Below are positions 56,161-64,000 of a stretch of DNA of 64,000 bases, piece after piece (position 1 is the first letter of the stretch; every line of letters starts with the position of its first letter). Origin of the DNA: Orbaceae bacterium ESL0721 (GTDB taxonomy: Bacteria; Pseudomonadota; Gammaproteobacteria; Enterobacterales; Orbaceae); contig JAQTHZ010000001.1 in NCBI GenBank assembly GCA_029433365.1, forward strand, positions 930,001 to 994,000. The letters run 5' to 3'. The notes beneath the pieces were generated by a model, which was not told the DNA's origin, made no database searches, and worked only from the letters and a program-made list of their open reading frames with translations. A program made the translations under genes and the position numbers.

Positions 56161-56575
56161 TGTACTTCTTATAAATTGTTCTCCTTATAAATTGTACTTC
56201 TTATAAATAGTATAAAAATAGATCTGGAACTGTTTTGATAAAAGTTTTTAAGATTAATAATTTATAGGTAATGTTTTAGGGTTGATGTTCTTAAAGTGAA
56301 TGTTTTTAAGGTGATTGCTTTTATTTATAAATGTTTTAGGGTTAACTTTCGATCTTTTTAAAAATAAGATGTAACAGAAGGAATCTACAGATTTTTGATA
56401 AAAATGGTTAAGCAAAGTAATAAATTACGACACAACTCGTAAAATTTATTCAAATTTTACATAATTTCTATTTCTAATTTGACAAATATATCGGGTATAA
56501 TTCGTCGACCCATTTTTAGATTATGAAGTTCGATTAAAAATTTCGATTATAAAATTTAAAACAAGGATATAAACA
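56161..56575. promoter_or_regulatory. Divergent gntX / ppiA intergenic region with two 14-mers
   Basis: About 415 bp. AATGTTTTAGGGTT (the complement of the dispersed motif) occurs at 56270-56283 and 56330-56343 in direct orientation, with a degenerate copy (AATGTTTTTAAGGTG) between them at about 56299. Near 56165-56210 a GTACTTCTTATAAAT-like unit is repeated. A plausible ppiA promoter (TTGACA ... TATAAT) lies at about 56479-56500. Confidence 0.55.
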
Positions 56576-57442
56576 TTGAAACAGTTAAAATTACTTTTTA
56601 TTACACTACTATTTACTCTCTTCTCAACTGCTGCTATTGCTGATACCAAAGTGTTACTACAGACAACACTAGGTGATATTGAGATTGAACTTGATAGTGA
56701 AAAAGCACCTATCACAGCGAAAAACTTTATTGATTACGTCAATAGCGGTTACTATGATGGACTCATCTTTCACCGCGTAATTCCCCATTTTATGATTCAA
56801 GGTGGTGGGGCAGATGATCAACTAAAATTTAAAGAGCCTAACGCGCCGATTAAAAATGAGGCAGAAAACGGACTTAAAAATGATCGTGGCACCATTGCGA
56901 TGGCAAGAACTAGCGCTATTGATAGTGCAACAAGTCAGTTCTTTATTAATGTTGTCGATAACAGTTCACTCAATTACAAATCGCCGGAATCATTTGGTTA
57001 TGCGGTATTTGGTAAAGTGATTAATGGGATGGATATCGTTGATAAAATTGTTAATGTACCGACTCAACGTAAAGGCCCACATTATAATGTCCCAGTTGAA
57101 CCTATCTATATTATCAAAGCAACGGTCGAACCTACTGATAAAGTAGAAGTTGAAAAAGTAGAGGTGAATACAGGCGATGTTAATACTGTTGATGTTAATA
57201 CTGTTGATGTTAATACAGTTGACGTTGATAAAACTGAAACTGATAAAGTAGAATCTAATAAAACAGAGTCTGTTCAAACAGAAGCTGATAAACCGGTAAC
57301 CCCCGAAGTAGAAGTTAATGAAGAAGTTAATCATACAGAAGATAGCAAAATAGACGTTGAAGAAAAAGCGGTTGAACCAACACAAAATGGCACAACAGGT
57401 GAAGAGTCTACGCCTATTACACCAAGCGAGTCAGGCGAATAG
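56576..57442 (+). CDS. ppiA: Periplasmic peptidyl-prolyl cis-trans isomerase with acidic C-terminal extension
   Basis: A 288-residue secreted cyclophilin: signal peptide cleaved after AAIA, then a complete PPIase domain with [17 protein letters not shown] (active-site Arg) and [11 protein letters not shown]. coli PpiA is 190 residues; here residues from about 190 on are an acidic Val/Glu/Thr-rich tail containing 5-residue repeats (VNTVD) from a 15-bp array at 57177-57230. The start is TTG with AAGGA upstream; no ATG fits the signal peptide. A strong terminator follows. Confidence 0.9.
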   Translation: MKQLKLLFITLLFTLFSTAAIADTKVLLQTTLGDIEIELDSEKAPITAKNFIDYVNSGYYDGLIFHRVIPHFMIQGGGADDQLKFKEPNAPIKNEAENGLKNDRGTIAMARTSAIDSATSQFFINVVDNSSLNYKSPESFGYAVFGKVINGMDIVDKIVNVPTQRKGPHYNVPVEPIYIIKATVEPTDKVEVEKVEVNTGDVNTVDVNTVDVNTVDVDKTETDKVESNKTESVQTEADKPVTPEVEVNEEVNHTEDSKIDVEEKAVEPTQNGTTGEESTPITPSESGE

Positions 57443-57472
57443 AGACGCCAACTTGTAGCAATAAAATAGAGA

Positions 57473-57498
57473 AGCGCGGCAACTACCGCGCTTTTTTT
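57473..57498 (+). terminator. ppiA terminator
   Basis: AGCGCGG and CCGCGCT pair around a 6-base loop, followed by seven T residues, 30 bp after the ppiA stop: a canonical intrinsic terminator. Confidence 0.9.
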
Positions 57499-57536
57499 AT
57501 AGTATCTAATCGTAATAATTGGTAGAGAATAGGAAT

Positions 57537-58826
57537 CTATTTCAGCTGCGCCAATAGATTTGCCAATGTCCTAACCCCAACCCCTGTCGCTCCTGTTGCC
57601 CAAAGTGCAGTCGCACCTTTACGAAAGGTCGCTGAACAGTCAATATGCAGCCAATTCTGGGTATAATTCTCAACAAAATAGGATAAAAATGCCGCTGCGG
57701 TACTCGCGCCAGCTGTATTTGGTAAACCTGAGTTTGCCATATCGGCAAAAGCAGAAGGGAAGTCATGGCGATGGAACTCAGCTAAAGGGAGACGCCAGAA
57801 AGACTCATGTTCTTGTTCACTACTAGCAAAAAGTTTTGCGGCAAAGTTATCATCAAAAGTGAGGAGTGATTGGTAGTCATTACCCACCGCAACTTTAGCT
57901 GCGCCAGTGAGCGTCGCACAATCTATTATATAGCGTGGTTTAGCCAGATCCGCCGAGAGCAGTCCATCCGCTAATACCAATCGACCCTCGGCATCAGTAT
58001 TGAGAATCTCAACACTTTTACCATTGCGATATTTTATGATATCACCCAGCTTAAAGGCATTACCGCTGACTAAATTATCGGCGCAGCATAAAATAAGTTT
58101 GACCCTATGCTGCATACTACGCGCAATCGCTAATGCTAGTGCTGCGGTTACAGTTGCAGCGCCGCCCATATCAGATCGCATTGACTCCATAAAATTGGTC
58201 GGTTTTAAGCTATAACCTCCTGAATCAAAAGTGATCCCCTTACCCACTAAACAGGCGATAACTGGCGCGTCCTCATTTTTCGTAGGATTATAGTCAAGTT
58301 CCAGCAGGGCAGCTGGTCTTTCTGAACCTTTACCAACGGTATAGATCCCCATCAGATCATGCTCTTTCAGTGCATTTCCCGATATAATCTTATAGGTCAC
58401 ATCGTTTGAAAAATGTTGAATTAAGTTCGCACTCTGCTGTGCAAGTTCTAGCGGACTTAAGTTTTCGGCAGGCTGATTGATAATATCACGGCACCAATCA
58501 ACGGTTGCGAGGCGGTGGTTAAGCTCTTTTTTATCCTGCTCATTTAGATCAGCAAAAATGATGCTATTGCGCTTTTTGGCATTACGATAACCAAGCCAGA
58601 AGTGCCAAGACGCCTCTAGATCCCAGTTATCACCAGCCAATTTAAGCTCTGGAATACTATCAAGTTTACGCCCAGCACGCTGAATGGCGTCAAGGCGATT
58701 TGCCGTTTGATAGTGAATTGTTGCCGCACTATCTTGGTAACTCAATAACGCATTTTTACCCCACTGTGCAGGCGCCATGCTATCTGAAAGGAAAATAGAG
58801 AGCGGTGATCCGGTATTGGTCGACAT
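57537..58826 (-). CDS. pepB: Peptidase B (M17 leucyl aminopeptidase family)
   Basis: A 429-residue dizinc/dimanganese aminopeptidase matching E. coli PepB closely: VGKGITFDSGGYSLKPT, MRSDMGGAATVTAALA, the signature NTDAEGRLVLADGL and the C-terminal GWLHID-like WLHIDCSATFRK. GAGGAGTT precedes the ATG at 58826; upstream in-frame residues are not conserved. It releases N-terminal residues, preferring acidic ones in PepB. In E. coli it adjoins the isc cluster; here it is separated by slt-ppiA. Confidence 0.95.
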   Translation of the reverse strand: MSTNTGSPLSIFLSDSMAPAQWGKNALLSYQDSAATIHYQTANRLDAIQRAGRKLDSIPELKLAGDNWDLEASWHFWLGYRNAKKRNSIIFADLNEQDKKELNHRLATVDWCRDIINQPAENLSPLELAQQSANLIQHFSNDVTYKIISGNALKEHDLMGIYTVGKGSERPAALLELDYNPTKNEDAPVIACLVGKGITFDSGGYSLKPTNFMESMRSDMGGAATVTAALALAIARSMQHRVKLILCCADNLVSGNAFKLGDIIKYRNGKSVEILNTDAEGRLVLADGLLSADLAKPRYIIDCATLTGAAKVAVGNDYQSLLTFDDNFAAKLFASSEQEHESFWRLPLAEFHRHDFPSAFADMANSGLPNTAGASTAAAFLSYFVENYTQNWLHIDCSATFRKGATALWATGATGVGVRTLANLLAQLK

Positions 58827-58956
58827 AAAATAACTCCTCACCATATAATTATTAATGGTTGTTAATTGTTGTAATTGACGGAGATTAAAAAATAGCAATC
58901 TCATTTTAAAAGCATCATAATATATCTGCGACTAAATAGACAAGAAGGGATGATAT

Positions 58957-59730
58957 ATGGAGTCAGTAGTACCGATAAAAAATGGCATAAATTTTCGCGA
59001 TCTTGGCGGCATAAAAACGGTAGATGGGCGCACCATTCGCAAAGGTCTACTCTATCGATCAGGATCTTTTACCTATATTACCCCTGAAGAGGGCGACTTT
59101 TTAGCTGATAATCTACAGTTACACTATGTTTTAGATTATCGCGATCAGAGTGAAGTTGATACCTTTCCTAATAAATTATGGAAAAATGTAAACTATATCA
59201 ATATCCCAGCAAATCCTTTGAGTGATGAGGTGACAGCAGCAATTACACAAGAGTTAACAAGTGATGCCAAGCAGCTAAAAGATCACTACCCAATTGATTT
59301 TATGGTCAAACTATATCAACTCTTACCATTTAACAATCCTGCATATAAAAAATTAGCCTCACTGCTATTACAAAATGATAACAGCCCACTGGTACAACAC
59401 TGCGCTGTTGGCAAAGATAGAACTGGTGTAGGTGTTGCGCTTACCCTTTTTGCGCTAGGCGTTGATGAAGAGACGGTGATGCAAGACTATCTATTTACTG
59501 AAACAGCATTAGCCGATTTTCGGGAAAAGTTACTCCAAAAAATAAAAGATCGCCTATCCCCTGAAGTTTTTGAAAATCGTAAAGAGATTTTTGCAGCCAA
59601 ACGGGAGTACCTTGCAGCAGCAATTACAGCGATAAAAGATCGTTACCAAACAATCGATAACTGGTTAGCAAAAGAGTATCAACTTGATGCAGAGAAGAGA
59701 AAAATCATTCAAGAAAACTATCTGATTTAA
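58957..59730 (+). CDS. Tyrosine phosphatase of the DSP-like family (Y_phosphatase3)
   Basis: A 257-residue cysteine phosphatase. The family start INFRDLGGIKTVDGRTIRKG is followed by LDYRDQSEVD and the P-loop CAVGKDRTGVG with nucleophile Cys149 and Arg155. Such proteins (PF13350) can act on phosphotyrosine or phosphoinositides, and relatives occur as Mycobacterium PtpB or Listeria LipA effectors; here no signal peptide is present, so a cytoplasmic role is likely. AGAAGGGA precedes the ATG. It is divergent from pepB; the next 275 bp are AT-rich and empty. Confidence 0.85.
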   Translation: MESVVPIKNGINFRDLGGIKTVDGRTIRKGLLYRSGSFTYITPEEGDFLADNLQLHYVLDYRDQSEVDTFPNKLWKNVNYINIPANPLSDEVTAAITQELTSDAKQLKDHYPIDFMVKLYQLLPFNNPAYKKLASLLLQNDNSPLVQHCAVGKDRTGVGVALTLFALGVDEETVMQDYLFTETALADFREKLLQKIKDRLSPEVFENRKEIFAAKREYLAAAITAIKDRYQTIDNWLAKEYQLDAEKRKIIQENYLI

Positions 59731-60005
59731 CCAAGTAATTCAAATAGATAATTAACTATTTGATTAAATAAACTAATTGATTAAATAAATAGTCTAAAAA
59801 TATGAATTAGATAGAGTTTAAAAAAAGGGTTTTAGTAATATAGTTTTAAAAAAAGGTAAAAAAACAGCTTAATGAATAGATAAGATAAGATAAGAGAATA
59901 AAATATAACCATAATTTATCCTCTTATTTTATACTCTTTTAAAAAGCGTATTTAACGCATTATCTACCCAAAAACTGTTATTCAGTTACTGCTATTCAGA
60001 AATCA

Positions 60006-60641
60006 CTATTCAGAAACTACTGTAAATCGTTGCTGAATATGTTTACCAGTTTCAGCTTCATCGATCATCGCTATTGTATAGTCAGCATAACTGATCTGGC
60101 TTTCACCTTTACTGTTGACCATAATCTCCTCTCCTCCCATTGTATAGTGGCCAGTTCGCGGGCCATCAGCAACAAAAAATCCAGCTGGGCTTAAGTAGGT
60201 CCACTGCACATCATCACGTTTACGTAACTCTTCAAGTGCTTTTGCCATATTAGAAGCTAACGGTTTAAACTCATCTGGAAACTCTGCTGTATCCATTACT
60301 CGAACAGTATGTTCAGGGTTTACATAAAGACTACCAGCCCCACCAACAACCAGTAAGCGATTTGGTTTTTGGGATAGAATATCAGCAAGATGTTTTAGGG
60401 TTGTTTGATGTTGTACAAGTTTTTCAGGTTCAAACACACCAAAAGCATCAATAATCACATCATTATCTTTAATATCGTCATAGGTTAAATCAAACAGATC
60501 TTTTTCAATGATATGGGCATTTGATTCTGTCAGTTTATCAGCATGGCGAACAATAGCAGTCACATCATGACCTCTTTTTAATGCCTCTTTTAAAAGTAAT
60601 TTTCCACTCTTTCCAGTTGCACCAATAATGGCAATTTTCAT
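60006..60641 (-). CDS. NAD(P)-binding atypical SDR (YwnB/BVR-B-like)
   Basis: A 211-residue Rossmann protein starting KIAIIGATGKSGKLLLKEAL, with the GATGKSG nucleotide loop of NmrA/BVR-B-like atypical SDRs, TAIVRHADKL (NADP-type Arg), LLVVGGAGSLYVNPE and YLSPAGFF. Related proteins bind NADPH and reduce quinones or flavins; the substrate here is unknown. AAGGAGC precedes the ATG. Its codons for TLKH (about 60390-60402) coincide with 13 of 14 bases of the dispersed motif. Confidence 0.85.
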   Translation of the reverse strand: MKIAIIGATGKSGKLLLKEALKRGHDVTAIVRHADKLTESNAHIIEKDLFDLTYDDIKDNDVIIDAFGVFEPEKLVQHQTTLKHLADILSQKPNRLLVVGGAGSLYVNPEHTVRVMDTAEFPDEFKPLASNMAKALEELRKRDDVQWTYLSPAGFFVADGPRTGHYTMGGEEIMVNSKGESQISYADYTIAMIDEAETGKHIQQRFTVVSE

Positions 60642-60820
60642 CTAAAGCTCCTTATATAAAATAGATTATTTAATTTAAAATTAAGTTTATTAATCAACAT
60701 ATTTTTATCATTTATAAAAATATTTTCCGACTAGATAAAACTCAACGCTATTCTATTTAAGATAGGGCGACTTGTAAAAAAAGAGAACGTGACCTAATTC
60801 ACAGTTTACAAAAATAGTCT

Positions 60821-60851
60821 AAAAAAAAATCGCCGACAGATATCGGCGATT
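60821..60851 (-). terminator. glnS terminator
   Basis: AATCGCCGA (60828-60836) and TCGGCGATT (60843-60851) form a perfect stem; on the minus strand it ends in nine T residues, 28 bp after the glnS stop. Confidence 0.92.
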
Positions 60852-60878
60852 ATATGGGTAAGAGAGAGTAAGATTTGA

Positions 60879-62558
60879 TTAGTTTTGCGCCTCACTCCAA
60901 CTATCACGTAGACCAACAGTACGATTAAAGATGAGGCGATCACCCGATTCGCTATCTAAACAGAAGTAGCCTTCGCGCTCAAACTGATAAGCTTGCCCCA
61001 CTTTAGCATCTTTAAGATTTGCTTCAACAAATCCCTGTTTGATGATTAATGAATTTGGGTTGATGGTGGATAAAAAATCCTCCGCTGCTGCGGGATTTGG
61101 CACCGTAAAGAGGCGATCATAGAGTCTGATCTCAGCTGGCTGACCAAATTTAGCCGATACCCAGTGAATCACCCCTTTTACTTTTCGCCCATCTTCAGGA
61201 TTCTTATTTAACGTCGCTGGATCATAAGAGCAGTAGATGGTCTGAATCACACCTTGACTATCTTTCTCTACGCGATCGGCACGGATCACATAAGCGTTAC
61301 GTAGTCGAACCTCTTTACCAAGCACCAACCGTTTATAACTCTTATTCGCCTCTTCGCGGAAATCTGCGCGATCAATATAGATCTCTTTCGTCAAAACAAC
61401 ACCGCGCTCGCCAAGCTCTGGTCGATTAGGGTGATTTGGCATACTGAGCACCTCATCTACCGTATCTGAGAAGTTCTCAATCACCACTTTCACAGGATCA
61501 AGCACCGCCATTGCACGTGGTGCGTTCTGATTAAGATCTTCCCGAATACAGAACTCTAATGTCCCCATCTCAACCCTATTCTCCTGTTTTGTCACCCCGA
61601 TACGGTGGCAAAAATCACGAATAGCAGCCGGTGTGTAGCCACGGCGTCTTAAACCAGCAATAGTTGGCATACGTGGATCACTCCAACCATCAACAATCTT
61701 CTCTGCCACTAACAGATTCAGTTTCCGTTTTGAGGTGATCGTATATTCAAGATTTAAACGGGAAAACTCATATTGATGTGGATGCGCGGCAATAGTGATG
61801 TTATCTAACACCCAATCATAAAGGCGGCGGTTATCTTGGAACTCTAATGTACAGAGTGAGTGAGTGATATTTTCGATCGCATCAGAGATACAGTGTGTAA
61901 AATCATACATCGGATAGATGCACCACTTATCGCCCGTCTGATGGTGGTGGGCAAATTTTATACGGTATAAAACCGGATCACGCATCACAATAAATGGTGA
62001 TGCCATATCGATTTTAGCCCGTAGGCAGGCGCTCCCTTCAGCAAACTCACCCGCTCGCATTTTCGCGAATAGCGTAAGATTTTCATCAACTGAGCGATCA
62101 CGATAGGGGCTATTTTTACCCGGCTGGGTTAAAGTGCCACGATATTCCCGAATCTCATCGGCAGAGAGCTCATCCACATAGGCTAGCCCTTTACTGATCA
62201 GTTCGATTGCATATTGATAGAGCTGATCAAAATAGTTTGAGGAGTAGCAGATCTCACCATCCCACTCAAAACCTAACCACTTCACATCCTCTTTGATTGA
62301 TTCAACATACTCAACATCTTCTTTCGCGGGGTTGGTATCATCAAAACGTAAATTGCATTTACCTTGCGGATAATCTTGTGCAACACCAAAGTTGAGACAG
62401 ATAGCTTTAGCATGTCCAATATGCAGATATCCATTAGGTTCAGGTGGAAAGCGAGTATGGGGTGCTTGGCATTTGCCTGCGGCAATATCTGCATCAATAA
62501 TTTGGTAGATAAAATTAGTTGGGCGACCGTCGTTCTCATTCGGTAAAGAACCGCTCAT
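60879..62558 (-). CDS. glnS: Glutaminyl-tRNA synthetase
   Basis: A 559-residue class I synthetase close to E. coli GlnRS in length. [20 protein letters not shown] contains HIGH (46-49), the second ATP motif is TSKRKLN (the family's MSK-type motif), and [20 protein letters not shown] binds the acceptor stem region. GAGG precedes the ATG at 62558, which gives the conserved N terminus. It lies between a short empty gap and rstB, same strand. Confidence 0.96.
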   Translation of the reverse strand: MSGSLPNENDGRPTNFIYQIIDADIAAGKCQAPHTRFPPEPNGYLHIGHAKAICLNFGVAQDYPQGKCNLRFDDTNPAKEDVEYVESIKEDVKWLGFEWDGEICYSSNYFDQLYQYAIELISKGLAYVDELSADEIREYRGTLTQPGKNSPYRDRSVDENLTLFAKMRAGEFAEGSACLRAKIDMASPFIVMRDPVLYRIKFAHHHQTGDKWCIYPMYDFTHCISDAIENITHSLCTLEFQDNRRLYDWVLDNITIAAHPHQYEFSRLNLEYTITSKRKLNLLVAEKIVDGWSDPRMPTIAGLRRRGYTPAAIRDFCHRIGVTKQENRVEMGTLEFCIREDLNQNAPRAMAVLDPVKVVIENFSDTVDEVLSMPNHPNRPELGERGVVLTKEIYIDRADFREEANKSYKRLVLGKEVRLRNAYVIRADRVEKDSQGVIQTIYCSYDPATLNKNPEDGRKVKGVIHWVSAKFGQPAEIRLYDRLFTVPNPAAAEDFLSTINPNSLIIKQGFVEANLKDAKVGQAYQFEREGYFCLDSESGDRLIFNRTVGLRDSWSEAQN

Positions 62559-62630
62559 AAAAAAACCTCTGGTATGAATAATTAACAAATTTATCCGATT
62601 TTATACCATAACAATGGCTATATCGACTTT

Positions 62631-63971
62631 TTATTTCTCATCTAAATTGAGGGTGACGACAAAACGGGCGCCACCCATCGGGCTTGTCACCGCAAACGCT
62701 TTACCGGCATGGAATTCGGCAATCAGTTTAACGTAAGCCAGCCCTAAACCATAACCACCAGTGGTACGTGTACGGCTCGTATCTAACCGCGAAAATGGCA
62801 TAAAGATCGACTCACGGGCCGCCAGCGGAATACCGGGTCCATCATCATCAACCTCAATGACAAGGACATGTCCCTTTTTCGAGATAGTCAGCACCGCTTT
62901 ATGTGCTGCATATTTGAACGCATTTTGCAGAAGATTCTTAACAATGGTCTCAGCTAACCCTGCATCAATCACCACTTCACAATCTTCAATATGGGTGATT
63001 AGCTCAAAGCCGGGTGGTTTAAACAGTTCTACTGACTGGCAGACTTGATTGCCCCATGACGCTAACGATATTCGAGTTAAATTGAGCTCAATACCGCTCT
63101 GGTGCATCTTGAAGTAGTTTAAACTGACATTAATTAAGGATTCTAGTTCATTAATATCATCAGCAATCCCTTTTTGTAACAGTAACCGCTCATCCTCACT
63201 AGTCGCCTCATCTAACATGCTGAGCTCAAACCTCATGCGGGCAAGCGGTGTACGCAGTTCATGTGCCATTGCATGAGAGATTGTCTGGTTAGTACTAACA
63301 AGGTGCTCAATATGGCGCGCCATATTATTTAACACATCAGCTAATGGCTTAAATACCCAACTACGAATATTTTCCGCCCGTGCTTTTAGATTCCCCTCAC
63401 CAATCTGTTCAGTCGTTTGGCGAATCTTAAACAGATCACGCCACACCGTAATAAAAGCAAAATAGATTAAGATGAAAAAGATAATGGCACTAAAAAGTGC
63501 CCATATTACTAAAAAGAGCGCAAGTGAAGTGGAGTTAGACTCTAAAATATGACGGACAGCAATGGGGCCAAGTTGTAGTATTCGCCCATTATAGAGATCA
63601 ACTAAAATGACCTCTTTATCCTCATCATAGGCAAAACCATATTTTGCCAGTTCAGCCAACACTTCATGTGGTAATACCACTTGCGGTGGAAGTAGGGTCA
63701 GCGGGTAACTAAAATAGGGCTGTAACTTTTTTACTGCCTGTTTAATCGGAATATCGCTATTTTCATCCAGTTGAAGACGTAAAAGGTTAACAGTGCCCCG
63801 TTGCGATTCATGGAAGATGCTATGATCATCTGGAATGCCGGTTAATGATGCCGGCAGCGCATCAAACACCAGCAGTGCACCATAAGCGATGATGCACTGT
63901 AGAGAGAGCAAAACCACCAGATAGGTGATAATGCGGGTATTATAAAATGGCTTAGAAAATCGATGACTCAA
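62631..63971 (-). CDS. rstB: Two-component sensor histidine kinase RstB
   Basis: A 446-residue inner-membrane kinase: TM1 at about 13-36, a periplasmic sensor domain, TM2 at about 152-176, HAMP, then the phosphoacceptor His in MAHELRTPLARMRFELSM and ATPase motifs NLLQNAFKYA (N box), VDDDGPGIP (G1) and GGYGLGLAYVK (G2). It resembles E. coli RstB, which acts in the PhoP-linked RstA/RstB system. The start is TTG at 63971 with AGGAGGG upstream and overlaps the TGA of the preceding gene, implying translational coupling with its response regulator. Confidence 0.87.
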   Translation of the reverse strand: MSHRFSKPFYNTRIITYLVVLLSLQCIIAYGALLVFDALPASLTGIPDDHSIFHESQRGTVNLLRLQLDENSDIPIKQAVKKLQPYFSYPLTLLPPQVVLPHEVLAELAKYGFAYDEDKEVILVDLYNGRILQLGPIAVRHILESNSTSLALFLVIWALFSAIIFFILIYFAFITVWRDLFKIRQTTEQIGEGNLKARAENIRSWVFKPLADVLNNMARHIEHLVSTNQTISHAMAHELRTPLARMRFELSMLDEATSEDERLLLQKGIADDINELESLINVSLNYFKMHQSGIELNLTRISLASWGNQVCQSVELFKPPGFELITHIEDCEVVIDAGLAETIVKNLLQNAFKYAAHKAVLTISKKGHVLVIEVDDDGPGIPLAARESIFMPFSRLDTSRTRTTGGYGLGLAYVKLIAEFHAGKAFAVTSPMGGARFVVTLNLDEK

Positions 63972-64000
63972 ATGCCCTCCTCCCTACCTGCTGCTTCACC
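63968..64000 (-). CDS. C-terminal end of the partner response regulator (partial)
   Basis: A frame entering from the window edge reads GEAAGREEGI and stops at 63968-63970, overlapping the rstB start. Position and coupling suggest it is the RstA-type response regulator, but ten residues cannot prove it. Confidence 0.35.
   Translation of the reverse strand, partial: GEAAGREEGI

Noticed and set aside
56990-57385. A long minus-strand frame opposite the PpiA tail
   Set aside because: It is the antisense shadow of the repetitive PpiA tail, with no start signal.

Overview
The window is AT-rich chromosome of a gammaproteobacterium. Most proteins read like diverged Escherichia coli or Pasteurella orthologues (Mla, Isc, Tat, Ubi, Rob, RapZ, HldE, PepB, RstB), and short conserved blocks are kept (slt-trpR, gntX-nfuA, ribH-nusB, prlC-rsmJ, ubiE-ubiB-tatABC, iscRSUA-hscBA-fdx). 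Low GC, compact operons and this mosaic of enterobacterial and pasteurellacean order fit an insect-gut Orbaceae lineage (Gilliamella, Frischella, Orbus). That placement is an inference.

Layout. 1-4801: end of yibQ, then a methionine-uptake region (metQ leftward; an M20 amidohydrolase, metN and metI rightward). 5097-14576: a polymorphic-toxin island. 14575-15153: an orphan lipoprotein. 15592-18852: mlaFEDCB, followed by ibaG, prlC, rsmJ, rsuA and ftsK to 26286. 26497-36275: rapZ, ribH, nusB, yfiF, a degenerate nadR, ubiE, ubiB, tatABC, hldE. 36468-38545: a phage-type repressor, a long gene-poor stretch with a candidate small RNA, and a second TatA. 38588-44933: ubiF, namA, pth, prs, trmB, fabI. 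45220-51105: the complete isc cluster without iscX. 51199-60641: slt, trpR, rob, nfuA, gntX/comF, ppiA, pepB, a tyrosine phosphatase and an atypical SDR. 60879-64000: glnS, rstB and the tail of its response regulator.

The toxin island is the most unusual part. One intact 821-residue effector carries a C-terminal toxin and is followed by its immunity gene. Downstream lie 5'-truncated copies of the effector's last ~850 bp joined to other toxin tips: a second toxin present twice, and a colicin-D-like tRNase. Among them are immunity genes whose toxins survive only as C-terminal stubs, including a barstar-family and an Imm35-like protein. The copies share long homology arms, so recombination could switch the toxin tip of the expressed gene. 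Three module ends carry a perfect 14-bp inverted repeat.

Two signals run through the whole window. One is the 14-mer AACCCTAAAACATT, single or paired, mainly between genes and enriched in and around the toxin island; it behaves like a DNA-uptake sequence or a repeat-borne terminator. The other is a set of short tandem arrays with a 15-bp period, in intergenic DNA and, as 5-residue repeats, inside housekeeping proteins (HscB, PpiA, FtsK, YfiF, the Slt signal peptide).
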